Shown: positions 43,672 through 53,529, counted from the first letter of the stretch. The stretch is DNA of 64,000 nucleotides from Micromonospora siamensis (GCF_900090305.1 NZ_LT607751.1:6014001-6078000), one strand, 5' to 3'. Numbers and translations: made by a program. Notes: generated by a model from the letters alone, not told the origin.

Positions 43672-44868
43672 GTGACGACGACCGCGAATGTCGATCCGCT
43701 GGTGGCCCGGATGCGTCCGTTCGGGACGACCGTCTTCGCCGAGATGTCCGCGCTCGCGGTCCGCACCGGCGCGGTCAACCTCGGCCAGGGCTTCCCGGAC
43801 AGCGACGGCCCGCCGGAGATGCTCGCCGCCGCCGCCGAGGCGCTGCGCGGCGGGCAGAACCAGTACCCTCCGGGCCCCGGCGTCCCGGCGCTGCGCGCGG
43901 CGGTCGCCACGCACCAGCGCCGGTTCTGGGGGCTGGAGTACGACCCGGACGGCGAGATCGTGGTCACCGCCGGCGCCACCGAGGCGATCGCCGCCAGCAT
44001 CCTCGCCCTTTGCGAGCCCGGTGACGAGGTGCTCTGCTTCGAGCCGTACTACGACTCGTACGCCGCCTCGATCGCGCTGGCCGGGGCGGTCCGCCGGCCG
44101 GTGACGCTGCGGCCCGGGGCCGACGGCCGGTACGCCTTCGACCCGGCCGAGCTGCGCGCCGCGTTCGGGCCGCGGACCCGGCTGGTGCTGCTGAACTCCC
44201 CGCACAACCCGACCGGCAAGGTCTTCACGCCGCAGGAGCTGGCCCTGGTGGCCGAGCTGTGCCAGGAGCACGGCGCGTACGCGGTCACCGACGAGGTGTA
44301 CGAGCACCTGGTCTTCACCGACGCCGCCACCCCGCACGTGCCGCTGGCCACCCTGCCCGGGATGCGGGAGCGGACGCTGCGCATCTCCTCGGCGGGCAAG
44401 ACGTTCTCCTGCACCGGTTGGAAGGTCGGCTGGGTGAGCGGGCCCGCTTCGCTGGTCTCGGCGGTGCTGCGGGTCAAGCAGTTCCTCACCTTCGTCAACG
44501 CCGCGCCGCTGCAACCGGCCGTGGCGGTGGCGCTCGGGCTGGGCGACGACTACTTCACCGGCTTCCGGGACGACATGCAGGCCCGACGGGACCAGCTCGT
44601 CGCGGGGTTGACCGATGCCGGCTTCGGGGTGCTGGCTCCGGAGGGGACGTACTTCGTCACCGCCGACGTCACGCCGCTGGGCGGCCGGGACGGGATGGAG
44701 TTCTGCCGGTCGCTGCCGGAGCGGTGCGGGGTGGTGGCGGTGCCCAACCAGGTCTTCTACGACGATCCGGCGGCCGGCCGGCGACTGATCCGGTTCGCCT
44801 TCTGCAAGCGGCCCGAGGTGCTGGCCGAGGCGGTGACCCGGCTGCGCACCCTGGCCGGCGGCCGGTGA
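43672..44868 (+). CDS. class I/II PLP-dependent aminotransferase
   Basis: 398-aa fold-type I aminotransferase. VNLGQGFPDSDGPPEML, the VTAGATEAI loop, NSPHNPTGKVF and the PLP-Lys motif SSAGKTFSCTGWKVGW place it with methionine/kynurenine-type aminotransferases such as YbdL. The C-terminal RFAFCK carries the carboxylate-binding Arg. It may act in methionine salvage or amino-acid catabolism. GTG 43672 appears leaderless. It overlaps the next gene by 4 nt (GTGA). Confidence 0.92.
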   Translation: MTTTANVDPLVARMRPFGTTVFAEMSALAVRTGAVNLGQGFPDSDGPPEMLAAAAEALRGGQNQYPPGPGVPALRAAVATHQRRFWGLEYDPDGEIVVTAGATEAIAASILALCEPGDEVLCFEPYYDSYAASIALAGAVRRPVTLRPGADGRYAFDPAELRAAFGPRTRLVLLNSPHNPTGKVFTPQELALVAELCQEHGAYAVTDEVYEHLVFTDAATPHVPLATLPGMRERTLRISSAGKTFSCTGWKVGWVSGPASLVSAVLRVKQFLTFVNAAPLQPAVAVALGLGDDYFTGFRDDMQARRDQLVAGLTDAGFGVLAPEGTYFVTADVTPLGGRDGMEFCRSLPERCGVVAVPNQVFYDDPAAGRRLIRFAFCKRPEVLAEAVTRLRTLAGGR

Positions 44869-45965
44869 ACGCCGAACGGGCCCGCCGGTTGGCGGCGCAA
44901 CGGGGCTGCGACCGGATCCTCTCCGGGGCCCGGCCGGTCCCGCCGGACGAACAGCTGGACCGGATCCGGGCGGCGTTGGGCGACGATCCGGTGGCCGACG
45001 TCTACGGCGAGGGCGGCGCGGTCGAGGCGCTGGAGCGGCGGGTCGCCGGGCTGCTCGGCACCGAGGCGGCGGTGTTCTTCCCGTCCGGGACGATGGCGCA
45101 GCAGGTCGCCCTCCGGTACGGCGCCGAGCTGACCGGCCGCACCGGGGTGGGGCTGCACCCGCTCAGCCATCCGATGGTGCACGAGCGGGACGCTCTCCCG
45201 CTGCTGGCCGGCCTGCGCCCGGTACGCGTCACCGACGCCCCGCGCAACCCGACCGCCGAGGAGGTGGCCGGCCTCGACGAGCCGATCGGCACCCTGCTGC
45301 TGGAGCTGCCGTTGCGGGACGCCGGCTTCGTCCTGCCGACCTGGGACGAGCTGGTGGCGGTGGTCGACGCGGCCCGCGACCGGGGTGCCCGGGTGCACCT
45401 GGACGGCGCCCGGCTCTGGGAGTCCACCCCGCACCTGGGGCGCTCCCTGCCCGAGGTCGCCGCGCTCGCCGACAGCACGTACGTCTCGTTCTACAAGTCC
45501 CTCGGCGGGATCTCCGGCGCCGCGCTGGCCGGCCCCGACGACCTGGCCCGCTACGCCCGCGCCTGGCAGCACCGGTACGGCGGCCGGCTGTTCCAGCAGT
45601 GGCCGGCGGCCGCGGCGGCGCTGGCCGGGCTCGACGACGTGCTCCCCCGGCTCGCCGGGCAGGTGGCGCACGCCCGTACGGTGGCCGACGTCCTGGCCGG
45701 GCTGCCCGGGGGACGGGTGCACCCGGCCCCGCCGCACACCCACCAGTTCCGGTTCTGGCTGCCGCATCCGGCGCGGCTGCTCGACGAGGCGAACCTCGCC
45801 CTGGCCGAGCAGGACCGGGTGTGGTTCGTGGGTGGCTGGCGGGACACCGAACTGCCGGGCACGGCGGTGGCCGAGGTCACCGTCGCCGGGCCGGCGCTGG
45901 AGCTGACCGCCGCCGAGGTGGCGGAGCTGGCCGACCGCTTCCTGCGCCGGGTCGCCGCCGGCTGA
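44865..45965 (+). CDS. threonine aldolase/beta-eliminating lyase family PLP enzyme
   Basis: 366-aa fold-type I PLP enzyme. FFPSGTMAQQVAL, HPMVHERDA, HLDGARLWES and the PLP-Lys motif SFYKSLGGISGAAL match low-specificity L-threonine aldolases (Thr to Gly plus acetaldehyde). The start at GTG 44865 overlaps the aminotransferase stop, so the two are translated together, perhaps in a small amino-acid catabolic unit. It ends 3 nt from the convergent PadR gene. Confidence 0.92.
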   Translation: MNAERARRLAAQRGCDRILSGARPVPPDEQLDRIRAALGDDPVADVYGEGGAVEALERRVAGLLGTEAAVFFPSGTMAQQVALRYGAELTGRTGVGLHPLSHPMVHERDALPLLAGLRPVRVTDAPRNPTAEEVAGLDEPIGTLLLELPLRDAGFVLPTWDELVAVVDAARDRGARVHLDGARLWESTPHLGRSLPEVAALADSTYVSFYKSLGGISGAALAGPDDLARYARAWQHRYGGRLFQQWPAAAAALAGLDDVLPRLAGQVAHARTVADVLAGLPGGRVHPAPPHTHQFRFWLPHPARLLDEANLALAEQDRVWFVGGWRDTELPGTAVAEVTVAGPALELTAAEVAELADRFLRRVAAG

Positions 45966-45968
45966 CGC

Positions 45969-46574
45969 TCAGCCCGCCGCGCGGGCCGGACCGTTGTCTC
46001 GGCCGTCCGCCTGCCCTGCGGGAGCGGCGGCGGCCAGGGTGCGCAGCGTCGCGCCGCCGTCGGCGAGCAGCGCGGCCTCCGCGTCGTCGACGAAGGCGAG
46101 GTCGGCCTCGACGTGCCGGCTCGCGGCGGAGAGCAGCAGCCGGACCACCGGGTCGTCGGAGCGGCGGCGCAGTCCGTCGAGGTTGCGCAGTTCGCGCATC
46201 AGGTGGCCGCGCTGGTTGCCGAGCACCGTGCGGACGGTGGCCGGTTCGCCGGAACGCGCCGCCGCGGTCACCTTGAGGAAGAAGTCGTCCCGGAAGCCGC
46301 CGCTGCGCGGACTGGGCTCGGTGAGCCAGCGGTCCAGTTCCGCCCGGCCGTCGGTGGTGATCTCGTAGACCACCCGGTCGGGCTTGACGGCCTGCGGGTG
46401 CCGCTCGGCGACCACCAGGCCGTCCCGGGAGAGCCGCTCCAGGATCTGGTAGAGGTGCCCGATGTTGAGCGGCCCCCACTGTGGACCGACGGCCGCCTCG
46501 AAGGCGCCCTTGAGCTCGTAGCCGTAGCTGGGGCCGCGGGCGAGCAGGGCCAGGACCGCGTGCTGGATCGCCAC
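45969..46574 (-). CDS. PadR-family transcriptional regulator
   Basis: 201-aa regulator. The PadR winged helix (about 3-85) has AVLALLARGPSYGYELKGAF, GPLNIGHLYQILERLSRDGLV and RVVYEITTDGRAELDRWL. A helical dimerisation domain follows, ending in an Ala/Gly-rich tail. GTG 46574 was chosen because a GGAGGAG ribosome site lies just upstream; frames starting at 46631 run through the operator. It is divergent from the FtsX-type permease and probably represses it, as PadR proteins typically control adjacent exporters. Confidence 0.9.
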   Translation of the reverse strand: MAIQHAVLALLARGPSYGYELKGAFEAAVGPQWGPLNIGHLYQILERLSRDGLVVAERHPQAVKPDRVVYEITTDGRAELDRWLTEPSPRSGGFRDDFFLKVTAAARSGEPATVRTVLGNQRGHLMRELRNLDGLRRRSDDPVVRLLLSAASRHVEADLAFVDDAEAALLADGGATLRTLAAAAPAGQADGRDNGPARAAG

Positions 46575-46620
46575 CGTCTCCTCCAATCCGGTCCGGACGA
46601 CGTCCGCCCGGCGGGTCTTG

Positions 46621-46659
46621 CATTGTGACAATGTATCGCGCAGAGTGTGCTCAGCACAC
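46621..46659. promoter_or_regulatory. two palindromes between padR and the ABC permease
   Basis: CATTGT-g-ACAATG (46621-46633) and GTGTGC-tca-GCACAC (46645-46659) are both perfect inverted repeats in the divergent intergenic region. The first is a typical PadR-type site; the second lies 14 nt before the permease start and could be a second site. Confidence 0.65.
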
Positions 46660-46672
46660 GGGGAGGCGCGAC

Positions 46673-49501
46673 ATGTTCGAGTTCATCTGGCGACAACTAC
46701 GCGGCCGTGCCGGTCGGTCGGTGGCGCTGCTGTCGGGCGTACTGGTGGCCACCACCGGGTTCGTCGTCCTGACCGGCGCCACCACCACCTCCCGGCTCGC
46801 CGTCACCGGCACGGTCGAACGGAACACCCGCGCCGCGTACGACATCCTGGTCCGTCCGGCCGGCGCCCGCAGCCCGCTGGAGGCGCAGCGCCGGCTGGTC
46901 CGCCCCAACTACCTCTCCGGCCTCTTCGGCGGCATCACCACCGCCCAGTACGACCAGGTCAAGGAGCTGGGCGGCGTCGAGGTGGCAGCCCCGATCGCCA
47001 TGCTCGGCTACTCCACCTCGCGGGTGCCGCTGACCTTCGACGTCACCGACGCCGTCGACCCGCGACTGGATCGGCAGCTGATCCGGGTCGAGCCGACGTA
47101 CGTCGCCGAACGCGGCCTCTCCACCACGCGGGCCAAACCCAGCTACGTGTACGTGACCCGGCACCCGGTGCTGCACGCCCGGCTGGACCAGTGGGGCAGC
47201 ACGAAGGACGTGCCCTACTCCGACGGCCGGTCGTACCCGCCGGACGAGGTCTGCGGACCGGCTCCCCGGGAGGTGCTGCCGGACGGCGGCACCCGGCTGA
47301 TCTGCGCCCCGCAGTTCGGGCTGCTCGGCAACACCGCGACGCTCTCCGAACGCGACTTCTGGACCATCGACGCCGTGCGGATGCTGCCGAACGGGACGTT
47401 CGAGACCGTGGAGGCGGTGACCGCCGCCGGCTCCGGTCGGCCCGCCGCCACCGACCGACTCGTCCTGACCCGTGACCTGACCGTGCCGTTCCTGCTCGCC
47501 GCCGTCGACCCGGCCGCCGAGAACCGGCTGGTCGGCCTGGACGCGGCGGTGGTGGGCGGACGCGGCCTGCGGGCCGGCGACGCGGTCACCGAGGAGCGCC
47601 AGCCGAACCTGATCACTCGTACCGCCCCAGTGCTCGCCACCGGCCGGCCCTTCTTCGACGGCACGGTGAAGGCCCGCTACGAACGGCTGCCCGACACCCG
47701 GCCGCTCGCCACCCCCGCCATCGACCTGGAGCGCGCCCTGGCCAGGGCACGCGGGATCCCGGCCGGCACCGGCGAGGTCGACGGGGCCACCGCCTACCGG
47801 GAGCAACTGAACCGTGGCGTCGGCGCCGACGGGTGCTGCTGGGGGCAGCTCGACCGGATCATCCAGGCCGGTCCGGTCGCCTACCAGGAGCTGCCGGACG
47901 GCACCCTGCGGGCCGGCGAGACGCCCCCGGCCGATGCACGCGTCTACGGCACCCAGTCGACCGTCTCCTTCCTGCCCCGGCCGTGGCTGGCCGACGACTC
48001 CGGCTCCCGGTCAGTCAAGGCCATTCCCCGGGCGGAGGGGAGCGCGCTGACCCAGTACCACCAGTGGAAGGCGGTCGGCGTCTTCGACCCGGAGAAGCTG
48101 GCCGGGTTCAGCGACCTCGGCAAGGTGCCGCTGGAGACGTACGAGCCGCCGGCCGTGCCCGGCGCCGACGAGCGCAGCCGCGCCGCGCTGGGCGGCCGGC
48201 CGCTGCAGCCCAGCGGCAACCCGGCCGGCTACCTCTCCGCCCCGCCACTGCTGCTGACCAACCTGGCGAGCGTGCCGAAGCTGCTGGTCGACAGCATGAG
48301 CCCGCAGCGCACCGCGCCGATCAGCGCGATCCGGGTACGGGTGGCCGACGTGGACGGCTACAGCGACCGCTCCGCCGAGCGGGTCCGGCTGGTCGCCGAA
48401 CGGATCAACCAGGCCACCGGCTTGGACGTCGACATCACCCTGGGTTCCTCCCCCGCCCCGCAGACCGTGGCGCTGCCGGCCGGGAAGTTCGGCCGACCGG
48501 AGCTGCGGCTCACCGAGAACTGGTCCGCGCTCGGGGTCGCCTCCACCATCACCAAAGCCGTCGACCGCAAGAGCGCCGTGCTCTTCGTGCTGGTCCTGGT
48601 GGTCTGCGTACTCTTCCTGGCCAATGCGGTCTCCGCCGCCGTCCGCGACCGCCGCCCCGAACTCGCCGTGCTGGCCTGCCTCGGCTGGCCGGCCCGCCGG
48701 ATCGGGGCACTGATCCTCGGCGAGGTCGCCGCCCTCGGCCTGGCCGCCGGGCTGCTCTCGGTCGCACTGGCGGTTCCGCTGGGCGCCGCGCTCGACATCG
48801 ACGTCGACTGGCGGCGGGCGCTGCTCGCCGTACCCGTGGCCCTGGCGCTGGCGCTGGTCGCCGGCCTGGCGCCGGCGCTACGGGCCGCCCGCGCCCACCC
48901 GGCCGCCGCGCTGCGCCCACCGGTCGCCACCGCCCGCTGGGTACGCCGACCCCGCACCCTGGCCGGCCTGGCCCTGGGCAACCTGGTCCGGACCCCCGGC
49001 CGAACCCTCGTCGCCGCCGCCGCCCTGGCCATCGGGGTCGCCGCGCTGACCCTGGTGAGCGCCGCCGCGTACGCCTTCCGGGGCGCCATCGTCGGCACCC
49101 TGCTCGGCGACACGGTGTCGCTCAGCGTGCGCGGCGCGGACACCCTCGCCGCCGCCGCCACCGTGCTGCTCGGCGCCGGGGCCGTGGCCGACGTGCTCTA
49201 CCTCAACATCCGGGACCGGGCCGCCGAGCTGGCCACCCTGCGCGCCATTGGCTGGACCGACAGCGCCCTGGCCCGGCTGATCGGTTGGGAGGGCGCGCTC
49301 CTCGGCCTGCTCGGGGCCGCCCTCGGCGCGGCCCTCGGCCTCGGCGCGGCCGGCTGGCTGATCGGCGAGCTGCCGACGGCGCTGCTGCTGGTCGCCACCG
49401 CCGTGGCCGCGGCCGGCGTGCTGGCCACCTGCCTGGCGGCGCTGGTACCGGCCGCGCTGCTGCACCGCCTGCCCACCGCGCGTCTGCTCGCAGAGGAGTG
49501 A
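46673..49501 (+). CDS. FtsX/MacB-type ABC transporter permease
   Basis: 942-aa membrane protein. The N-terminal helix (about 12-34) is followed by a very large extracytoplasmic region (about 35-620) with several Cys. Three helices with FtsX loops (about 640-760, LACLGWPARRIGALILGE) follow, then a further group ending in a second FtsX domain (AELATLRAIGWTDSALARLIGWE). Such permeases act in lipoprotein, peptide or toxin export, or in cell-wall hydrolase control. ATG 46673 has ggggagg upstream. It is followed directly by its ATPase gene; a PadR gene diverges. Confidence 0.9.
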   Translation: MFEFIWRQLRGRAGRSVALLSGVLVATTGFVVLTGATTTSRLAVTGTVERNTRAAYDILVRPAGARSPLEAQRRLVRPNYLSGLFGGITTAQYDQVKELGGVEVAAPIAMLGYSTSRVPLTFDVTDAVDPRLDRQLIRVEPTYVAERGLSTTRAKPSYVYVTRHPVLHARLDQWGSTKDVPYSDGRSYPPDEVCGPAPREVLPDGGTRLICAPQFGLLGNTATLSERDFWTIDAVRMLPNGTFETVEAVTAAGSGRPAATDRLVLTRDLTVPFLLAAVDPAAENRLVGLDAAVVGGRGLRAGDAVTEERQPNLITRTAPVLATGRPFFDGTVKARYERLPDTRPLATPAIDLERALARARGIPAGTGEVDGATAYREQLNRGVGADGCCWGQLDRIIQAGPVAYQELPDGTLRAGETPPADARVYGTQSTVSFLPRPWLADDSGSRSVKAIPRAEGSALTQYHQWKAVGVFDPEKLAGFSDLGKVPLETYEPPAVPGADERSRAALGGRPLQPSGNPAGYLSAPPLLLTNLASVPKLLVDSMSPQRTAPISAIRVRVADVDGYSDRSAERVRLVAERINQATGLDVDITLGSSPAPQTVALPAGKFGRPELRLTENWSALGVASTITKAVDRKSAVLFVLVLVVCVLFLANAVSAAVRDRRPELAVLACLGWPARRIGALILGEVAALGLAAGLLSVALAVPLGAALDIDVDWRRALLAVPVALALALVAGLAPALRAARAHPAAALRPPVATARWVRRPRTLAGLALGNLVRTPGRTLVAAAALAIGVAALTLVSAAAYAFRGAIVGTLLGDTVSLSVRGADTLAAAATVLLGAGAVADVLYLNIRDRAAELATLRAIGWTDSALARLIGWEGALLGLLGAALGAALGLGAAGWLIGELPTALLLVATAVAAAGVLATCLAALVPAALLHRLPTARLLAEE

Positions 49502-49503
49502 CC

Positions 49504-50250
49504 ATGGATCCGACCACCGGCAGCACCGTCCGCACCGCCGGGCTGGTCCGCCAGTTCCGCACCGGCAGCGAACGGCTGACCGCCGTCGACGACGTGTCCC
49601 TGACGATCGCGCCGGGCTCGGTGGTGGCGCTGACCGGGCCGAGCGGTTCGGGCAAGTCGACGCTGCTGCACCTGATCGGCGCCATCGAACGCGCCGACCA
49701 GGGCACGGTGACGGTGGACGACGTGGAGGTCACCGCGCTGGGTCGAGCGGACCTGGCCCGCTACCGGCAACGGGTCGGCTTCGTCTTCCAGCGCTACCAC
49801 CTGCTGCCCGCGCTGACCGTGCTGGACAACGTCGTCGCGCCGATGCTGCCCCGGCGGGGACGCGCCGACCACGCGGCCCGGGCCCGGGAACTGCTGGACG
49901 CGGTCGGCCTCGCCGACCGGGAACGGGCGCTGCCCGCCCAACTCTCCGGTGGCCAGCAGCAGCGGGTGGCGATCGCCCGGGCGCTGATGGGCGCGCCACG
50001 GCTGTTGCTCGCCGACGAACCCACCGGGAACCTCGACTCCACCACCGGCGCGCAGATCCTCGACCTGCTGCTCGACCTGCGCGACCGGCACGGCATGACC
50101 ATCGTGCTCGCCACCCACGAACGGGCGGTGGCGGCCCGGTGCGACCGGCTGGTCCGGCTGGGCGACGGCCGGATCGTCGAGGACGAGGACCTCACCGCGG
50201 GCGAGGACCCGGCCGACACCTTCGACCGCGCCAGCCGGCTGCGGCTCTGA
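49504..50250 (+). CDS. LolD/MacB-type ABC transporter ATP-binding protein
   Basis: 248-aa ATPase. Walker A is GPSGSGKST (about 46-54), the Q-loop is VFQRYHLLPALTVLDNV, the signature LSGGQQQR, Walker B LLLADEPTGNLD and the switch His ATHER. This is the LolD/FtsE class that works with FtsX-type permeases, here the gene just upstream. ATG 49504 lies 2 nt after the permease stop, with agaggag inside the preceding gene as ribosome site. Confidence 0.94.
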   Translation: MDPTTGSTVRTAGLVRQFRTGSERLTAVDDVSLTIAPGSVVALTGPSGSGKSTLLHLIGAIERADQGTVTVDDVEVTALGRADLARYRQRVGFVFQRYHLLPALTVLDNVVAPMLPRRGRADHAARARELLDAVGLADRERALPAQLSGGQQQRVAIARALMGAPRLLLADEPTGNLDSTTGAQILDLLLDLRDRHGMTIVLATHERAVAARCDRLVRLGDGRIVEDEDLTAGEDPADTFDRASRLRL

Positions 50251-50297
50251 CGGCGGCGGGGCCGGGCCCCGGGCCGGCGGCGTGGTCCCCGCCGCCG
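50251..50297. terminator. GC-rich stem-loop between convergent ATPase and glmM genes
   Basis: An 11-bp outer stem (50251-50261 with 50287-50297, cggcggcgggg) encloses a second palindrome, ccgggccccgg. It begins right after the ATPase stop and is the only strong structure before the convergent glmM stop. Confidence 0.6.
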
Positions 50298-50333
50298 CTC
50301 CCCGAAACCCGGCCCCGTCCGCGCGACGTCCGG

Positions 50334-51689
50334 TCAGGCCGCCGGGCTGGCGGTACGCACGTGCGTGGCGATCCGCTCGGCGACCTCGCGGGCGGTGGCC
50401 TCGGTGCCGGCCTCGACCATCACCCGGACCAGCGGCTCGGTGCCCGACGGGCGCAGCAGCACCCGGCCGGTCTCGCCCAGCTCGGCCTCGGCCCGCTCCA
50501 CCTCGGCGCGGACCGAGGGCGCGTTGGCCCCGACGGTACGGTCGCCGACCGGGACGTTGATCAGCACCTGGGGAAGCTTGGTGATGACGCCGGCCAGGTC
50601 GGTCAGGGACCGGCCGGTGGCGGCCATCCGGGCCATCAGGTGCAGGCCGGTCAGCACCCCGTCGCCGGTGGTGGCGTGCGCGGGCATCACGATGTGGCCG
50701 CTCTGCTCGCCGCCCAGCGCCAGCCCGGCGGCGCGCAGCTCCTCCAGCACGTACCGGTCGCCGACCTTGGTCTCCAGCAGCCGGATGCCCTCCCGGGACA
50801 TGGCCAGGCGCAGGCCGAGGTTGCTCATCACGGTGGCGACCAGGGTGTCGCCGGTGAGCGTGCCGGCCTCCCGCATCGCCAGCGCCAGGATCGCCATCAC
50901 CTGGTCGCCGTCGACCTCCTCGCCGTCGGCGGTCACCGCCACGCACCGGTCGGCGTCGCCGTCGTGGGCGAGCCCCAGGTGCGCGCCGTGCGCGACCACG
51001 GCCTCGCGGAGGTTGTCGATGTGGTTGGAGCCGCAGTCGTCGTTGATGTTCAGGCCGTCGGGCTCCGCGTGGATCGCGATCACCTCGGCGCCGGCCTCCC
51101 GGTACGCGACCGGGGCGACGTCGGCGGCCGCGCCGTTGGCGCAGTCGACCACGACCTTGATCCCGTCCAGCCGGTGCGGGACCGACCCGACGAGGTGCTG
51201 CACGTAGTGGTCGGCGCCGTCGAGCAGGTCGTGCACCCGCCCGACGCCGGCGCCGATCGGCCGGTCCCAGGCGGTGGTGGCGTTCGCCTCGACGGCCGCC
51301 TCGATGCGCATCTCCAGCTCGTCGGGGAGCTTGTGCCCACCGGCGGCGAAGAGCTTGATGCCGTTGTCGGGCATCGGGTTGTGCGACGCGGAGAGCATCA
51401 CGCCCAGGTCCGCCTTGGTCTCGGCGGTGAGGAACGCCACCGCCGGGGTGGGCAGCACGCCGACCCGGACCACGTTCGCCCCGGCGCTGGTGAGACCGGC
51501 CACCACGGCGGCCTCCAGCATCTCGCCGCTGGCCCGGGTGTCCCGGCCGACCACGGCCAGCGGGGGATGACTCTTGTCGGTCTCGGCGAGGGTGTGCGCG
51601 GCGGCCACCGCCACCGCGAGCGCCAACTCCGGAGTGAGATCCGCGTTCGCCCGCCCGCGTACGCCGTCCGTGCCGAACAACCGACCCAT
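50334..51689 (-). CDS. glmM: phosphoglucosamine mutase
   Basis: 451-aa enzyme converting GlcN-6-P to GlcN-1-P, the step after GlmS. The phospho-Ser is S102 in [19 protein letters not shown] at the start, the Mg loop DGDADRC and the sugar loop GEQSGHI are intact. ATG 51689 with ggagg about 8 nt upstream gives the conserved [12 protein letters not shown] 51698 was rejected. It follows rpsI on the same strand after a 116-nt gap with a strong hairpin. Confidence 0.97.
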   Translation of the reverse strand: MGRLFGTDGVRGRANADLTPELALAVAVAAAHTLAETDKSHPPLAVVGRDTRASGEMLEAAVVAGLTSAGANVVRVGVLPTPAVAFLTAETKADLGVMLSASHNPMPDNGIKLFAAGGHKLPDELEMRIEAAVEANATTAWDRPIGAGVGRVHDLLDGADHYVQHLVGSVPHRLDGIKVVVDCANGAAADVAPVAYREAGAEVIAIHAEPDGLNINDDCGSNHIDNLREAVVAHGAHLGLAHDGDADRCVAVTADGEEVDGDQVMAILALAMREAGTLTGDTLVATVMSNLGLRLAMSREGIRLLETKVGDRYVLEELRAAGLALGGEQSGHIVMPAHATTGDGVLTGLHLMARMAATGRSLTDLAGVITKLPQVLINVPVGDRTVGANAPSVRAEVERAEAELGETGRVLLRPSGTEPLVRVMVEAGTEATAREVAERIATHVRTASPAA

Positions 51690-51731
51690 ACCCGCCAACC
51701 TCCGATGAAACCGTTCCAGGGGGGGAAAAGG

Positions 51732-51779
51732 CGGACGGCCGGGCCACCTCCCGCTTGCAGGAGGGGGACCGGCCGTCCG
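51732..51779 (-). terminator. bulged stem-loop between rpsI and glmM
   Basis: An 11-bp outer stem (51732-51742 with 51769-51779, cggacggccgg) and an inner CCTCC/GGAGG stem. It is placed just after the rpsI stop, so it probably ends or attenuates the ribosomal transcript before glmM. Confidence 0.7.
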
Positions 51780-51805
51780 TCAGAAGTACAACGTGCCGCT
51801 GAAGG

Positions 51806-52288
51806 TCAGCGCTTCGAGTACTGAGGAGCCTTACGGGCCTTCTTGAGGCCGTACTTCTTGCTCTCCTTGACCCGGGCGTCCCGGGTGAGGAAGCCGGCCT
51901 TCTTCAGGGCCGGGCGGTCGTCCGGCTCGTTGACGATCAGCGCGCGGGCGATGGCCAGCCGCAGCGCACCGGCCTGGCCGGTGGTGCCGCCGCCACGCAG
52001 GTTGGCGATGACGTCGAACTGCTCGGGCTTCTCGGCGGTGACCAGCGGGTCCTTGATCAGCTGCTGGTGCACCTTGCTCGGGAAGTACGCCTCGAGCTCC
52101 CGGCCGTTGCAGGTGATCTTGCCGCTGCCCGGGACGATACGCACCCGGACGATGGCCTCCTTGCGCCGACCCACGGTCTGGATCGGGCGGTCACCACGCG
52201 GCGCGCGAGCGACAGGCGCCGGCGCCTCGGTGACCTCGGGGGCCTCGGTGGCCTCGGGGGCGACCTCGGTCTCGGTGATGTCGGTCAT
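51806..52288 (-). CDS. rpsI: 30S ribosomal protein S9
   Basis: 160-aa S9 with an actinobacterial acidic N-terminal extension (repeated Glu-Ala-Pro, about residues 1-40), then the conserved [29 protein letters not shown] and a C-terminus ending in the decoding-site tail APQYSKR. ATG 52288 has gaaggaaac upstream; the earlier in-frame codon at 52312 overlaps the rplM end. It follows rplM by 20 nt. Confidence 0.97.
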   Translation of the reverse strand: MTDITETEVAPEATEAPEVTEAPAPVARAPRGDRPIQTVGRRKEAIVRVRIVPGSGKITCNGRELEAYFPSKVHQQLIKDPLVTAEKPEQFDVIANLRGGGTTGQAGALRLAIARALIVNEPDDRPALKKAGFLTRDARVKESKKYGLKKARKAPQYSKR

Positions 52289-52308
52289 GCTGTTTCCTTC
52301 GCCCGCGC

Positions 52309-52752
52309 TCACTGCGCGATCTGCTTGATCTCGAACGGCACCGGCTGCTGTGCGCCGTGCGGGTGCTCGGCACCGGCGTAGACCTTCAGCTTCTTGATCA
52401 GCTGACGGCCGAGCTTGTTGTGCGGGAGCATCCCCTTCACGGCAAGCTCGATGGCCCGCTCGGGACGCTTGGTCAGCAGCTCTTCGTAGCCGACCTGCTT
52501 CAGACCACCCGGGTAACCGGAGTGGCGGTAGGCGACCTTGGTCTGCCGCTTGTTGCCGGTCAGCGCGACCTTGCCCGCGTTCACGATGACGACGAAGTCG
52601 CCCGTGTCGACGTGCGGCGCGAAAGTCGGCTTGTGCTTGCCGCGCAGCAGCGTGGCGGCGTGGGTGGCCAGGCGGCCCAGCACGACATCAGAGGCGTCGA
52701 TGACGTGCCACTGACGCTCGATCTCACCCGGCTTCGGGCTGTACGTACGCAC
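52309..52752 (-). CDS. rplM: 50S ribosomal protein L13
   Basis: 147-aa L13, the normal length. It starts [19 protein letters not shown] and has [28 protein letters not shown] and [12 protein letters not shown]. The start is GTG 52752 with aagg 7 nt upstream. The 229-nt region upstream (to 52981) is non-coding and should hold the operon promoter and leader; no clear structure was seen. First gene of rplM-rpsI. Confidence 0.97.
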   Translation of the reverse strand: MRTYSPKPGEIERQWHVIDASDVVLGRLATHAATLLRGKHKPTFAPHVDTGDFVVIVNAGKVALTGNKRQTKVAYRHSGYPGGLKQVGYEELLTKRPERAIELAVKGMLPHNKLGRQLIKKLKVYAGAEHPHGAQQPVPFEIKQIAQ

Positions 52753-52981
52753 AGGTCTACCTTGTCTCGTCGTCGGTCTGGGGTCGCGCGCCGAGGTGAC
52801 CAGGCTTACCGGGTCGAACCAGCGCGCACGAACGACCAAGCGTACCTGATGCGGCACGCCTCTGGATGTCGTACAACAGCAGGCAACGATACCCGCCGCC
52901 CGGTCGGCAGGTCAAAACGGGGGGTCACCCCGCGTGGCCGGGCCTCCGCCGATGACCGGGGTCACACGACGGCGGTGGCGG

Positions 52982-53275
52982 TCAGAGTTCCTGGAGGATG
53001 CGCAGCGCCCGGCCGACCCGGCGCATGGTGTCGGTGTCCGCCACGTCGACACACTCGGTGAACCACTTCTTCATCGGCGCGGAGAGCCGGTCGGGCATCA
53101 CCACCCACCGCCCCATCGGCACCGCGAGCGGCGAGTCGCGCAGCAGCGACTCGTCGACCACCTCGGCGACGATCACGATGGGCACGTCCGTGGAGTTGTA
53201 GACGTCGGAGCTGATCACCAACCCGAGTCGCGCCCGGGCACCCTCGATGCGCCAGACCTCGCCCCTACGCAGCAC
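52982..53275 (-). CDS. MazF/PemK-type endoribonuclease toxin
   Basis: 97-aa protein with the MazF opening LRRGEVWRIEG, the strand LGLVISSDVYN and the later ECVDVADTDTMRRVGR that replaces the usual 'R...K...' core helix. MazF toxins cleave mRNA at short sequences. The fold assignment is clear, but some residues differ from classical MazF, so target and activity are open. It overlaps the upstream antitoxin gene by 11 nt and is translated with it. It lies upstream of rplM-rpsI. Confidence 0.88.
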   Translation of the reverse strand: MLRRGEVWRIEGARARLGLVISSDVYNSTDVPIVIVAEVVDESLLRDSPLAVPMGRWVVMPDRLSAPMKKWFTECVDVADTDTMRRVGRALRILQEL

Positions 53276-53522
53276 GCGGGCGACCGCCGAAGAGGACGTC
53301 GTCGACCATGCCCACCTCGTCGGCGTCGGCGAGGGCGGCGGCCTCCAGGTCGAGGCCGGCCCGGCCGACGGCGGTGGCGTGCGCGGTGAACACCTCGCGC
53401 AGCGCCTTCTCCCGCGCGGCCTGGTCCATCCAGGCGGAGAGCGACAGCCCTTCGCGCCTGGCGAACCGGCGCGCCTCCTCGATCGTCTCGTCGGAGAACG
53501 ACAACGTCACCTTGGCGGTCAT
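53265..53522 (-). CDS. ribbon-helix-helix antitoxin of the MazF-type module
   Basis: 85-aa antitoxin. The N-terminal RHH domain (KVTLSFSDETIEEARRFARREGLSLSAWMDQAAREKAL) is followed by an acidic C-terminus (DADEVGMVDDVLF) that should block the toxin. ATG 53522 was chosen: TAATCT ends 7 nt upstream and no ribosome-binding site serves the earlier ATG at 53540. The RHH dimer probably binds the palindrome at 53545-53559 to repress the operon. Confidence 0.9.
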   Translation of the reverse strand: MTAKVTLSFSDETIEEARRFARREGLSLSAWMDQAAREKALREVFTAHATAVGRAGLDLEAAALADADEVGMVDDVLFGGRPRAA

Positions 53523-53529
53523 GCCGGAA

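Noticed and set aside
46575-46631. A longer start for the PadR regulator at TTG 46631
   Set aside because: It would translate through the palindromic operator, and GTG 46574 has an ideal GGAGGAG site.
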